Of a stretch of 64,000 nt of DNA, positions 24,212 through 37,100 are shown one piece after another. The stretch is from Oryzias latipes (taxonomy: Eukaryota > Chordata > Actinopteri > Beloniformes > Adrianichthyidae), in contig NC_019876.2 in assembly GCF_002234675.1 (NCBI RefSeq), positions 28,843,196 to 28,907,195 on the forward strand, read 5' to 3'. Position numbers and translations under genes: made by a program. The notes beneath the pieces were generated by a model, which saw only the letters and a list, made by a program, of their open reading frames with translations, made no database searches and was not told the origin of the DNA. Numbering within the stretch: the first letter of the stretch is position 1; each line of letters opens with the position of its first letter.

Positions 24212-24881
24212 ACATTGAAGTGAAATCCGCCTCTTCTGTGGAGATGAACCTTGATTTCTCCGTCTCGTCTGTTTTTCTAACTTGCATGGCGTTTAGGCGT
24301 GGTGCCTGGTCCTGTGCATGACGTGCTCATCTGACTCAAAAGCCATCGTTTCATTCACTAGAACTGCTGCTAACGTACACGCTGAATGTCCTAATGACTA
24401 ACGTAGAGCCTCTGCCTTCTGGGGGGGACGACTTTATTCCCGACTGAGTCCACGCGTTCGCCCTGCTCACCTGCGCCCGACATCCCACGGTTTCTGTCGG
24501 CAGTCGGGGTCCCTGAAGGACCCTCTGACCAGTCATGTCTGGAGTCTGGCAGTATTAAAACCCCGAACAAGTGTTCACATGACCAAAGGTTGGAGAGGTG
24601 GATGTGTGGGAGGACGGTCGATGCTGCTGCAGTTGTACATTTTTGCTCATCTGTGTTGTTTTTACCGAACAAAGGAGCACTTGAGGATTTGTACCTTGGT
24701 TCCGTTGCACGTGTGTGAGTGGAGGACGGTGTTGTGCGCTCGTGTTTGCCTTTATGCCTCGCTGTGTGAGCACTGTATCCCCTCCTGTGTCTGTGTGTGT
24801 GTGTTTGGATGCTGGTTGTACAGATGACCCCTCACTATGTCGGATTTTGGTCTCTGGTTTTCTCACTCATGTTCTGAAGGC

Positions 24882-24887
24882 AATAAA
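24882..24887 (+). terminator. fxr2 distal polyadenylation signal
   Basis: AATAAA about 2.1 kb after the stop codon, followed by TTTTCATTGTTTGG. Use of one or both sites cannot be told from sequence. Confidence 0.45.
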
Positions 24888-24899
24888 GAACTTTTCATT

Positions 24900-25592
24900 G
24901 TTTGGTATACATATTTTGCAGCCGTTTGTTCTTCGTAGCGCGTGCATCAAGACTCATCACAATCTGATGTTTAAGTGACTCACACATTTTCAGGATGGGG
25001 GGGGGGGGTCTGCATTGTGGTGACGGAGACGCCTCCTTCAGTGTTTTCCTCATGATGGTCTCAGTGTTCAGGTACTTGTTGGAACCAAATTCTAACCAAA
25101 AACCTTTTCCGTGTTTCATCAACACTCTGTGGGTCTAAACAGCTGATTTAGTCTTTGAGTCGTTCCAAGTTCCAACAGCCACGAACACAACGCCGCTGAA
25201 CGGCGAGCAGCTCCACCCGACCACAGCGCCTTCAGGTTGGTGGCAGACAGTCAGGTGCTGCAGGTCAACTTGTCTCCAAGTGTCATCAGCAGACTTGGAT
25301 CAAGACCCAGAACTACTGTCAGAGTTTGGGACAGACCCAGGAGAGGAGCCCCCCCCCCCACAGTGACAAACCACCATGACCAGAACCTATGACCTCTGAC
25401 CTGGTTCAGCAAACGCCACACAGCTGCAGGCCCGTTTACCAGATGGGAGGGGTACTCGGGTTTCCAGACTAACCATTCAGAACCGCCTCCCCCCCTTTGA
25501 CTGGAATGACAGACGACCGCTGCAGGTGACTCCACCCACACCAAGACACCGCCGTGAACGTTTGCAGTTCAGACCATGTGACCTGGAGGATG
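24900..25592. other. Intergenic spacer, nothing recognised
   Basis: Contains short G and C runs (near 24999 and 25351) and no supportable coding segment or repeat. Confidence 0.4.
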
Positions 25593-25595
25593 CAG

Positions 25596-26861
25596 GGGGG
25601 TATTCCAGGAAGCATGTTTAAACTAGCCTGACTTTAAGCCTGAACTCTGGCTGAAATCCGCCTGAACTTGCTTACTCTGGGTATGTCGGTTCCAAAAGAC
25701 CGGATGTGAGTTGGCGTAATTACGCTCGACTTGGTAACCCTGGGTTAATGCACGGTACATAAAGACATTCTCAATAGATCGCCGATTTCTGGAGTCACCA
25801 TGGAAACGCGTGGAGAAAAAAAAAAGAAAGCGCGACACTTGAGACGGAAGTGAGACGGAGTCTGAGATTTTAATGACGGCGGATAGAAATTATAAGTCCA
25901 TCAAAAAAGTAACACGGCTGAAAAATAATTTAGTTAAATTTATTCAAACTCAATAATTGTTTATACAACTCAAATTTACGTATTTATCTAACTAAATGTC
26001 ACATTACTTCATTAATCTTTTTTCCATCTTAATTACTTATATTTCTTGAACTTTCATATGTCTAAGTTTGAGCCGCCAGATATACTAATTTTTATAACAA
26101 TAAAAAGAACGGAAAAAAATGCACGGAGTGCAAAAACTCAACATAGAATTTTCCGTCACTGTCATAACAGGTTTGGGTGGTAGGGGTGCTATATAAAATC
26201 ATCATCCTCTCCTTTACTCTCACTCATGGTGCAGAGACTTAAGCATTGTATGACAAAATAGCTCGGCAAAACTCGGTGAAACACAGTAAAACAGCTATAC
26301 AACTAAACACATTTTGTAAAAAACCCACACTTAAACCCAAATCCGTCCGTTCAGACAGGCAAAGGGAATGATATCCCAGAATCCCTTGCGGTGCGATCTA
26401 ACAGCAGCATCAAAGTTACACCTACTTAATTGAATTAATTTGAACGAAAGGAAAATAATTGTCTGAAAACTACGTGTTATTTTTAAGGTGACCTAACAAA
26501 AAAATGCTTTATCTTAACTGAAGCAAATAATTAAGTTAGATCAAAGTAAAAAAGTTTATCTTTCCAACATCCATATGTGGTCTTATCACCCTCTCATGGT
26601 GGAAAAAGTATTATCTGAGCTTTTTCATCCACTAAATCATCTTCAAATGGACACGCCATGCTGTTTCACCTCTCTGTAAACAAACTAATCTTAAACTAAA
26701 CCTGCTCCGGACCAGGTTATGCTCAGAGCATGAGTTGCCATGGTAACTTGACCTACCCTGAAACATACCTCCATTTCTGGAACCGAAAGCTGAGGTTATC
26801 AACTTCCTTAGCCTCAAACTTATCGTGGGAGCTAGCATAACCTGCTTTCTGGAATACCCCC
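25596..26861. mobile_element. PIF/Harbinger-like non-autonomous DNA transposon
   Basis: The terminal inverted repeats begin GGGGGTATTCCAG on both ends and continue imperfectly for some 35 bp (GAAGCATGTT left, AAAGCAGGTT right). A 3-bp CAG duplication flanks the element (25593-25595 and 26862-26864), which fits the CWG target preference of PIF/Harbinger. The 1.27 kb interior is AT-rich with no transposase ORF. Confidence 0.65.
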
Positions 26862-26864
26862 CAG

Positions 26865-28030
26865 GTCTACCGTCCTGTTCACGGATGAGGGTCACTGTGC
26901 AGAAATGATGGTGGTCAGCGTTGATGGAGAAGGCGGGGTGAGTGATACGCCAATGCAAGACAAACCAACTAAGACCTGGTTTTGTCTAAAACACATGTTT
27001 GAAAATCCTCACAAAATGATGTTTTCAGACTCCTACCAAACGGAAGGGATGATCATGTCAGAGCACCTCTGGTTTGATGACAATAAAGGGAGGAAATATT
27101 GACGTTCTGGTTTCCAGATAAACCCTTTATAAGCATGTTTTCAAATAGAGCTAAAAGTGCCATTAGATCTGATTTTGCTGCATGTTGTCTGTAAAGCTGG
27201 ACAGTCGACTATTACCAGCAACGTTTTGGGCTATTTTGCCTTTTTATGGAGAAAAAAGAGCAAAACCGAAGGCAGTGGACCAAAACGGCATCGCCTGTCC
27301 ACCTCTGGTGTCAAAGACTTTTGTTAAAGGAAAAGTTTCCTTCAAGGTGGGGGTCCAGCAGGTTGGACATGTCTGGTGTCAGAAGCACAAGGACATGCAT
27401 GGACCCCGACTCGGTTCAGAGATGAGGCAAAATCATTTCTGTTAGTCGGCAAGTTCATTTGCATGATAGTTAAATGTTTTTCATTTTGAAAATGAAACGC
27501 ATGTTATGTTATTATATTTATTACATCTGCATAATACAAGTATTACCTAAATGGTGATTTTGAGACACCTAGCCTGCAAATTAAAATCTATTATGTTCTG
27601 TAATTTGCTTAAGAAATTCACATAAGACATGGGCTTTTAAGTAATTTAAAGAAATCTTCCACAAAGGTCTTCATTTTTAAATCCAATAAAAAGTCTGGCA
27701 GTACAGAAATGACATTTACTTGCCTAATGTCATTTACATTGTATTATTCTATTATTTATACAAATTTTTTGCTGTTTTTAGACCAAATCTAGTCATTTAG
27801 ACAATATATAATAATAATAAAGGGGAAAAAAGAATTGAGATTTCCAAAAAATTTGCATCCTTAGCAAGTGAATGAGATTCATGAAAAAAGACCAAATCAA
27901 TAATCAAATCAGGCCTGGCGTTTCACATTATCCCTTAACCTTCTGGCATTTAACGAGGAAACGGATAATGACATCCAATAACCTCTGAGTCCGATTATTT
28001 TGCCTCCTCTCTGTGTAACAACTGTCCCTG
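26865..28030. other. Intergenic spacer before the Myb/SANT gene
   Basis: AT-rich; no gene or defined repeat recognised. The part near 27960-28080 probably contains the promoter of the downstream gene. Confidence 0.4.
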
Positions 28031-28080
28031 AATGCATCACGGTTTATCTGTGAGCCCCAAGAACGTGAGGGTCTGCGTCA

Positions 28081-28088
28081 TGACGTCA
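28081..28088 (+). promoter_or_regulatory. Palindromic CRE/ATF site
   Basis: TGACGTCA, the full palindromic CREB/ATF consensus, 15 bases upstream of the likely start codon of the Myb/SANT gene. It may lie in the 5' UTR or core promoter; function is inferred from the motif alone. Confidence 0.4.
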
Positions 28089-28103
28089 ATTGTGCGACGA
28101 AAC

Positions 28104-31100
28104 ATGGCAACCTCTGACCTGCCTTATATAAAGCCAAAACAAGGCAAAAGACCCCTGGACAGAATGACGAGCAAGGGGGCCCTGTGGTCCAGAGACGAGG
28201 TGGAGTTTCTGTTGGAGATCTGGGCCGACGACGCCATTCAGGACGAGCTGGAGAAAACTCACAAAAACTCCAAGATTTACTCCAAAATCCGCGACGTGCT
28301 GAATTCTCGCGGATTCAACAGAACCACCGAGCAGTGTCGCGACAAAATCAAGAAGATGCGCTGTCAGTATCTGAAAATCCGAGACGCCATCAGGAGATCG
28401 CGGAGCTCGCTGGACGAGAAGGATAAGATGTTCTGGTTCGACGCGGTGGATAAGATACTGAGTCAGAAACCCTGCAGCGAGGCGGTCCTGTTCGAGGAGT
28501 CCAGAACACACCAGGAGTCCAGAACACACCCGGTTCTGGCGCCTGTCACGGCCAGCACGACGAGCGGTGAGTGATCGATGCTTCCACCGCATCCGTTGCG
28601 GTGTTTACCGCGGGGTTGTAGCAGGAATAGACTTCTTCTTCTTTCTCTTTCGGCTTTTCCCATCAGGGGTCGCCACAGCGAATCATCCTTTTCCACCTCA
28701 CTCTGTCATGGACATCTTCTACCCTAACATTAGCCAACTTCATGTCCTCTGTTAAGACATCCATGTATCTCCTCTTTGGCCGTCCTCTTGCCCTCCTGCC
28801 AGGCAGCTCCATCTCCAACATCCTTCTACCAATATATCCACTATCCCTCCTCTGAACATGTCCAAACCATCTCAGTCTGGCTTCTCTGACTTTGTCGCTA
28901 ACACAGGCAACATGAGCCGTCCCTCTGATGTACTCGTTCCTTATCCTGTCTAACCTGGTCACTCCTAAGGAGAACCTCAACATCTTCATCTCTGCTACCT
29001 CCATCTCAGCCTCTTGTCTCTGTCTCACTGCTACCGTCTCTAACCCATAGAGCAGAGCTGGTCTCACCACTGTCTTGTACACCTTTCCTTTGAGTCTTGC
29101 TGGCACTCTTCTGTCACACAACACTCCTGACACTTTCCTCCACCCGCTCCAACCTGCCTGCACTCGCCTCTTCACCTCTTTTCCACACTCCCCATCACAC
29201 TGAACTGTTGACCCCAAGTACTTAAACTCCTGCACCTTCTTCACCTCAGTCCCCTGTAACCTAATGCTTCTACCTTGATCCCTCTCGTTCAGACACATGT
29301 ATTCTGTCTTACTACGACTGACCTTCATGCCTCTTCTTTCCAGAGCAAACCTCCACCTCTCTAGCTGTTCCTCCACCTGCTCTCTACTCTCACTGCAAAT
29401 TACAATGTCATCCGCAAACATCATTGTCCAGGGAGATTCCTGTCTTACCTCGTCTGTCAGCCTGTCCATCAGCATAGCAAACAAAAAAGGACTCAAAGCT
29501 GATCCTTGGTGTAGTCCCACCTCCACCTTGAACTCCTCTGTCTGACCTACAGCACATCTCACCACCGTCATACTTCTCTCATACATGTCCTGAACTACTC
29601 TGACATACTTTTCTGCCACTCCAGACGACCTCATACAGTACCACAGCTCCTCCCTCGGCACCCTGTCATACGCCTTCTCTAAATCTACGAACACACAATG
29701 CAGCTCCTTCTGACCTTCTCTGTACTTTTCCATCAACATTCTCAAAGCAAAAATGGCATCAGTGGTGCTCTTACGGGGCATGAAACCATACTGCTGCTCA
29801 CAAATCTCCACCTTCTTCCTAAGCCTGGCTTCCACTACTCTTTCCCACAGCTTCATTGTGTGGCTCATCAACTTTATTCCTCTATAGTTGCTGCAGTTCT
29901 GCGTGTCACCCTTGTTCTTAAAGATTGGGACCAGAACGCTTCTCCTCCATTCCTCAGGCATCTTCTCACTCTCTAAAATCCTATTGAACAACCTTGTTAG
30001 AAATTCCACTGCTGTCTCTCCTAGGCACTTCCATACCTCCACAGGTACGTCATCAGGACCAACGGCCTTTCCGCTCTTCATCCTTTTCAGAGCCTTCCTA
30101 ACCTCATCCTTTCCAATCTCTGCTACTTCCTGCTCCACAACAACCACATCTTCCTCCCTTCTTTCCCTGTCATTTTCCTCGTTCATCAGCTCCTCAAAAT
30201 ACTCCTTCCATCTTTTCTGTACACTCTCTTGGGTTGTTAGCACCTTTCCATCTCTGTCCTTAATCACCCTTATCTGTTGCACGTCCTTCCCATCTCTGTC
30301 TCTCTGTCTGGCTAGCCTGTACAAGTCCTTTTCTCCTTCCTTTGTGTCTAACCTGTCATATAGCTCATCGTAAGCTTTCTGTTTGGCCTTTGCCACCTCT
30401 CTTTTCACTCTACGCTGCGCTTCCTTGTACTCCTGTCTACCTTCCTCAGTCCTTTCTACATCCCACTTCCTTTTAGCCAACCTCTTCCTCTGGACGCATT
30501 CCTGTACTTCCTCATTCCACCACCAAGTCTCTTTACCGTCTTTCCTCTTTCCAGATGACACACCTAGCACCTTCCTACCTGTTTCCCTGATAATCTCTGC
30601 TGTAGTTTCCCAGTCATCTGGAAGCTCATCCTGACCACCCAGGACCTGCCTCAACTTCTGCCTAAATTCCTCACAAGTTTCTTCATTCTGTAGCTTCCAC
30701 CACTTGGTCTTCTTTTCTGTTTTCCCTATCTTCTTCTTCTTCCTGACCTCCAGAGTCATCTTACACACCACCATGCGGTGCTGTCTGGCTACACTCTCTC
30801 CTACCACCACTTTGCAGCCATTAACCTCTCTCAAATGACCTCGTCTACATAGGATGTAGTCCACCTGAGTACTCCTACCTCCACTTCTGTATGTCACTCT
30901 ATGTTCCTCTCTCTTCTGGAAGTAAGTGTTGACTACAGCCATTTCCATCCTCTTCGCAAAGTCCACCACCATCTGTCCCTCCAGATTCCTTTCCTTCACA
31001 CCAAACCTGCCCATCACCTCCTCATCACCTCTGTTGCCCTCACCAACATGCCCATTAAAGTCTGCTCCAATAACAACTCTCTCTCCTCTGGGAAAACTCT

Positions 31101-34100
31101 CTATGACCTCATCCAACTCACTCCAGAATCTCTCCTTCACTTCTAACTCACAGCCAACCTGTGGCGCATACCCACTGACTACATTCACCATCACCCCTTC
31201 AATTTCTAACTTTAGGCTCATCATCCTGTCTGAGACTCTTTTCACCTCTAGAACACTGTTTACAAACTCCCCCTTCAGAATCACTCCTACCCCGTTTCTC
31301 TTCCTATCAACACCATGATAGAACAGTTTGTATCCTCCTCCAATACTACGTGCCTTGCTGCCCTTCCACCTTGTCTCCTGCACACACAGTACATCTACCT
31401 TCCTTCTCTCCATCATGTCTGCCAGCTCTCTGCCTTTCCCTGTCATTGTGCCAACGTTAAGAGTCCCTATTCTCAAACCTATGTTCCTGCCTTTTCCCTT
31501 CTCTCTCTGGCCACGGACCCTTCTGCCTCCCCTCTTTCTTCCACCAACAGTAGTCAAATTTCCACCGACACCCTGTAGGTTAACAGCATCGGTGGCGGTC
31601 GTTGTTAACCCGGGCCTCGACCGATCCGGTATGTCTAAAGTGTTGTGGATGATTCGCATGGTTATTTTGGCAATTTTTTACGCCGGATGCCCTTCCTGAC
31701 GCAACCCTCTCTATTTATCCGGGCTTGGGACCGGCACAGAAGTTACTGGCTTGCAACCCCTGTGGCTAGATTCGTAGCAGGAATAGACCATCGACTGTAT
31801 ATGAGACCTGGACTGAGCGACGCCTCTTCCTGCCGCTCCAGGATGGTTCCAATAATCCCCACATCCTTCTTTTTGTTTTTGTAAACACTTTATTGAGCAT
31901 TTTGTTTCTGTTATACAGTTTCGACATGTTTACACTCTTCTACGGAGCCCTCCAGGTGCCAGTGGTAAAAAAAAAAAAAAAATCAGATTAACTGTTAATC
32001 TGATTAATCCGTGCCCACAGATTAATCAATTCTGCTTGTACTGTTTGTTTGTTTTTTGTAACCACTGGCACCTGGAGGGCTCCGTACCTTCCAGCCCCCT
32101 AAGCTAAGGTTACACTTATTTTAATAACAGAAATAATGGTCAAAAATGTAATAATATTAAATAATGACAGTCAATATTTTTTTATGGGGGAACTGAATTT
32201 TCTATCCCTTTTCCTCTAGAGGATGATTTACAGACCCGCCCATTGTGTATTATTTTTTAAATTGTTCCCGTGACATTTCTCTGATGATAGAAGACGTATG
32301 TGAATTCATTTAGCTTAAATTTGTGTTTCTGAATATGATTTTCTTTATTGATAACATTGTGTATCAGGAGCAGACGAAAAAATCCACTTTCAGGCAAAAA
32401 GATGCCCGGATAGCGCCAATACTGCTCGCCATTTGTGTGACAGCAGTAATGTTGGGTTGTATGGAAGCACACGTGTCTCATATTTCAAAATAAAAGTCAA
32501 TGCCAGAAATGCTTTTTCATTTTAAAAATAAAGCTGCGTTTGTTGACTCAAAGATCAAATAAAAAAATCAATCCTTCAAATTGCTTTTTCATTTTCTACT
32601 TCAGCAACACTCATTCTGTGACGTAATGAAAGCAATAAAGCAAAGAGGCATTTTTGTTTTCTCATCCACCGCGCAAAAAGAAGTGTCGCATAATTCATTC
32701 CCAGTCAGCATTTCCAGGAGGAGGCGGGGCTATGACGTCAGCGCTCACTCTTCTTCTGCGCCGTTGGCCCTTTCAGTAAACAAGACACGGCGTTCCCAAA
32801 CGTCTGTTTTCAAGTCACCAACAGTTTCAGAGACAACAATTTTGAATTATGAGACACATCTGCTTCCATAAGGTTGTGAGGGGCTGTAAGCGGGAGAGAG
32901 TGTAGACAAAGGGGAGGGGGGGTAAGGGCAGGCTTCTTCCCCGCCGACAGGTGAATTTTGATGAACTCCTTACAGTCACAGTCCCGTTCACACATCCACA
33001 CTCTGGTGGGGGCTCCGCTGCTGACCAACCTGTAACCATCATCGGTGTCTTGCCCACTTCAACACGTGGGCAGGCGAAGGAGGAACCAAACCTTCAATAT
33101 TCAGAGCAGAGGTTGACCACTGCACCACTGCTGTCCTGGTGGTTCCAGTTTTAATAAAGATAATTGAGACATTTGGGATGGTGGAGTGGGCGTCCTCCAG
33201 AATACCTTCATTTGTCTTCATGCAGAGACTGGAGTGAACAACATAGTCTTTGCTGGACTGACATCTTCACCGTAGGGTCAGGATTTCTGAATCTTCCTGT
33301 GTTGGCACATGGTCCACTTTGGTTTCCAAGGAAACAGCTTGGGTGTGACCAAAACCAGTAGGCGTGACCAAAACCAGTAGGCGTGACCAAAACATGAGGG
33401 CGTGACCAAAACCCGTTTGTGTGACCAAAACATGAGGGTGGGACCAAAGCATGCAAGCGTGACCAAAACATGAGGGTGGGACCAAAGCATGCAAGCGTGA
33501 CCAAAACATGAGGGCGTGACCAAAACATGAGGGCGTGACCAACACCCGTGGGCGTGACCAAAACATGAGGTCGTGACAAAAACCAGTAGGCGTGACCAAA
33601 ACATGAGGGCGTGACCAAAACCCGTTGGTGTGACCAAAACATGAGGGCGTGACCAAAACCCGTTGGCGTGACCAAAACATGAGGGCGTGACCAACACCCG
33701 TGGGCGTGACCAAAACATGAGGGCGTGACCAAAACCAGTAGGCGTGACCAAAACATGAGGGCGTGACCAAAACCCGTTTGTGTGACCAAAACATGAGGGT
33801 GGGACCAAAACCAGTAGGCGTGACCAAAACATGAGGGCGTGACCAAAACCCGTTGGTGTGACCAAAACATGAGGGCGTGACCAAAACCAGTAGGCGTGAC
33901 CAAAACATGAGGGCGTGACCAAAACCCGTTTGTGTGACCAAAACATGAGGGTGGGACCAAAGCATGCAAGCGTGACCAAAACATGAGGGCGTGACCAAAA
34001 CATGAGGGCGTGACCAAAACATGAGGGCGTGACCAACACCCGTGGGCGTGACCAAAACATGAGGGCGTGACCAAAACCAGTAGGCGTGACCAAAACATGA

Positions 34101-37100
34101 GGGCGTGACCAAAACCCGTTGGTGTGACCAAAACATGAGGGCGTGACCAAAACCCGTTGGTGTGACCAAAACATGAGGGCGTGACCAAAACATGAGGGCG
34201 TGACCAACACCCGTGGGCGTGACCAAAACATGAGGGCGTGACCAAAAACAGTAGGCGTGACCAAAACATGAGGGCGTGACCAAAACCCGTTGGTGTGACC
34301 AAAACATGAGGGTGTGACCAAAACCCGTTGGTGTGACCAAAACATGAGGGTGTGACCAAAACCCGTTGGTGTGACCAAAACATGAGGGCGTGACCAAAAC
34401 ATGAGGGCGTGACCAAAACCAGTAGGCGTGACCAAAACATGAGGGCGTGACTAAAACCCGTTGGTGTGACCAAAACATGAGGGTGTGACCAAAACATGAG
34501 GGCGTGACCAAAACCAGTAGGCGTGACCAAAACATGAGGGCGTGACCAAAACCCGTTGGTGTGACCAAAACATGAAGGTGTGACCAAAACATGAGGGCGG
34601 GAACATAAGGGTGGGACCAAAGCATGCAAGCGTGACCAAAACATGAGGGCGTGAACAAAACATGAGGGCGTGACCTAAACATGAGGGCGTGACCAACACC
34701 CGTGGGCGTGACCAAAACATGAGGGCGTGACCAAAACCAGTAGGCGTGACCAAAACATGAGGGCGTGACCAAAACCAGTAGGCGTGACCAAAACATGAGG
34801 GCGTGACCAAAACCCGTTGGTGTGACCAAAACATGAGGGTGGGACCAAAGCATGCAAGCGTGACCAAAACATGAGGGCGTGACCAAAACCCGTTGGTGTG
34901 ACCAAAGCATGCAAGCGTGACCAAAACATGAGGGCGTGACCAAAACATGAGGGCGTGACCAAAACATGAGGGCGTGACCAACACCCGTGGGCGTGACCAA
35001 AACATGAGGGCGTGACCAAAACCAGTAGGCGTGACCAAAACATGAGGGCGTGACCAAAACCAGTAGGCGTGACCAAAACATGAGGGCGTGACCAAAACCC
35101 GTTGGTGTGACCAAAACATGAGGGTGGGACCAAAGCATGCAAGCGTGACCAAAACATGAGGGCGTGACCAAAACATGAGGGCGTGACCAAAACCAGTAGG
35201 CGTGACCAAAACATGAGGGCGTGACCAAAACCCGTTGGTGTGACCAAAACATGAGGGTGGGACCAAAGCATGCAAGCGTGACCAAAACATGAGGGCGTGA
35301 CCAAAACATGAGGGCGTGACCAAAACATGAGGGCGTGACCAACACCCGTGGGCGTGACCAAAACATGAGGGCGTGACCAAAACCAGTAGGCGTGACCAAA
35401 ACATGAGGGCGTGACCAAAACCCGTTGGTGTGACCAAAACATGAGGGCGTGACCAAAACCCGTTGGTGTGACCAAAACATGAGGGTGTGACCAAAGCATG
35501 CAAGCGTGACCAAAACATGAGGGCGTGACCAAAACCCGTTGGTGTGACCAAAATATGAGGGCGTGACCAAAACATGAGGGCGTGACCAAAACATGAGGGC
35601 GTGACCAACACCCGTGGGCGTGACCAAAACCAGTAGGCGTGACCAAAACATGAGGGCGTGACTAAAACCCGTTGGTGTGACCAAAACATGAGGGTGTGAC
35701 CAAAACATGAGGGCGTGACCAAAACCAGTAGGCGTGACCAAAACATGAGGGCGTGACCAAAACCCGTTGGTGTGACCAAAACATGAGGGTGTGACCAAAA
35801 CATGAGGGCGGGAACATAAGGGTGGGACCAAAGCATGCAAGCGTGACCAAAACATGAGGGCGTGAACAAAACATGAGGGCGTGACCTAAACATGAGGGCG
35901 TGACCAACACCCGTGGGCGTGACCAAAACATGAGGGCGTGACCAAAACCAGTAGGCGTGACCAAAACATGAGGGCGTGACCAAAACCAGTAGGCGTGACC
36001 AAAACATGAGGGCGTGACCAAAACCCGTTGGTGTGACCAAAACATGAGGGTGGGACCAAAGCATGCAAGCGTGACCAAAACATGAGGGCGTGACCAAAAC
36101 CCGTTGGTGTGACCAAAGCATGCAAGCGTGACCAAAACATGAGGGCGTGACCAAAACATGAGGGCGTGACCAAAACATGAGGGCGTGACCAACACCCGTG
36201 GGCGTGACCAAAACATGAGGGCGTGACCAAAACCAGTAGGCGTGACCAAAACATGAGGGCGTGACCAAAACCAGTAGGCGTGACCAAAACATGAGGGCGT
36301 GACCAAAACCCGTTGGTGTGACCAAAACATGAGGGTGGGACCAAAGCATGCAAGCGTGACCAAAACATGAGGGCGTGACCAAAACATGAGGGCGTGACCA
36401 AAACCAGTAGGCGTGACCAAAACATGAGGGCGTGACCAAAACCCGTTGGTGTGACCAAAACATGAGGGTGGGACCAAAGCATGCAAGCGTGACCAAAACA
36501 TGAGGGCGTGACCAAAACATGAGGGCGTGACCAACACCCGTGGGCGTGACCAAAACATGAGGGCGTGACCAAAACCAGTAGGCGTGACCAAAACATGAGG
36601 GCGTGACCAAAACCCGTTGGTGTGACCAAAACATGAGGGCGTGACCAAAACCCGTTGGTGTGACCAAAACATGAGGGTGTGACCAAAGCATGCAAGCGTG
36701 ACCAAAACATGAGGGCGTGACCAAAACCCGTTGGTGTGACCAAAATATGAGGGCGTGACCAAAACATGAGGGCGTGACCAAAACATGAGGGCGTGACCAA
36801 CACCCGTGGGCGTGACCAAAACATGAGGGCGTGACCAAGACCAGTAGGCGTGACCAAAACATGAGGGCGTGACCAAAACCCGTGGGCGTGACCAAAGCAT
36901 GCGGGGGTGACCAAAACATGCAAGCGTGACCAAAACATGAGGGCGTGACCAAAACATGAGGGCGTGACCAACACCCGCGGGCGTGACCAACACCCGTGGG
37001 CGTGACCAAAACATGAGGGCGTGACCAAAACCAGTAGGCGTGACCAAAACATGAGGGCGTGACCAAAACCCGTTGGTGTGACCAAAACATGAGGGCGTGA

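Larger units (their letters stand above)
22764..24900 (+). other. fxr2 3' UTR
   Basis: Non-coding sequence after the fxr2 stop, with two candidate polyadenylation signals near 24206 and 24882. Short GT-rich stretches near 24780-24805 precede the second. No other gene is seen here. Confidence 0.5.

Noticed and set aside
28086-28592. 168-codon minus-strand ORF opposite the Myb/SANT exon
   Set aside because: Antisense shadow of the plus-strand exon, which has domain similarity and proper splice sites.
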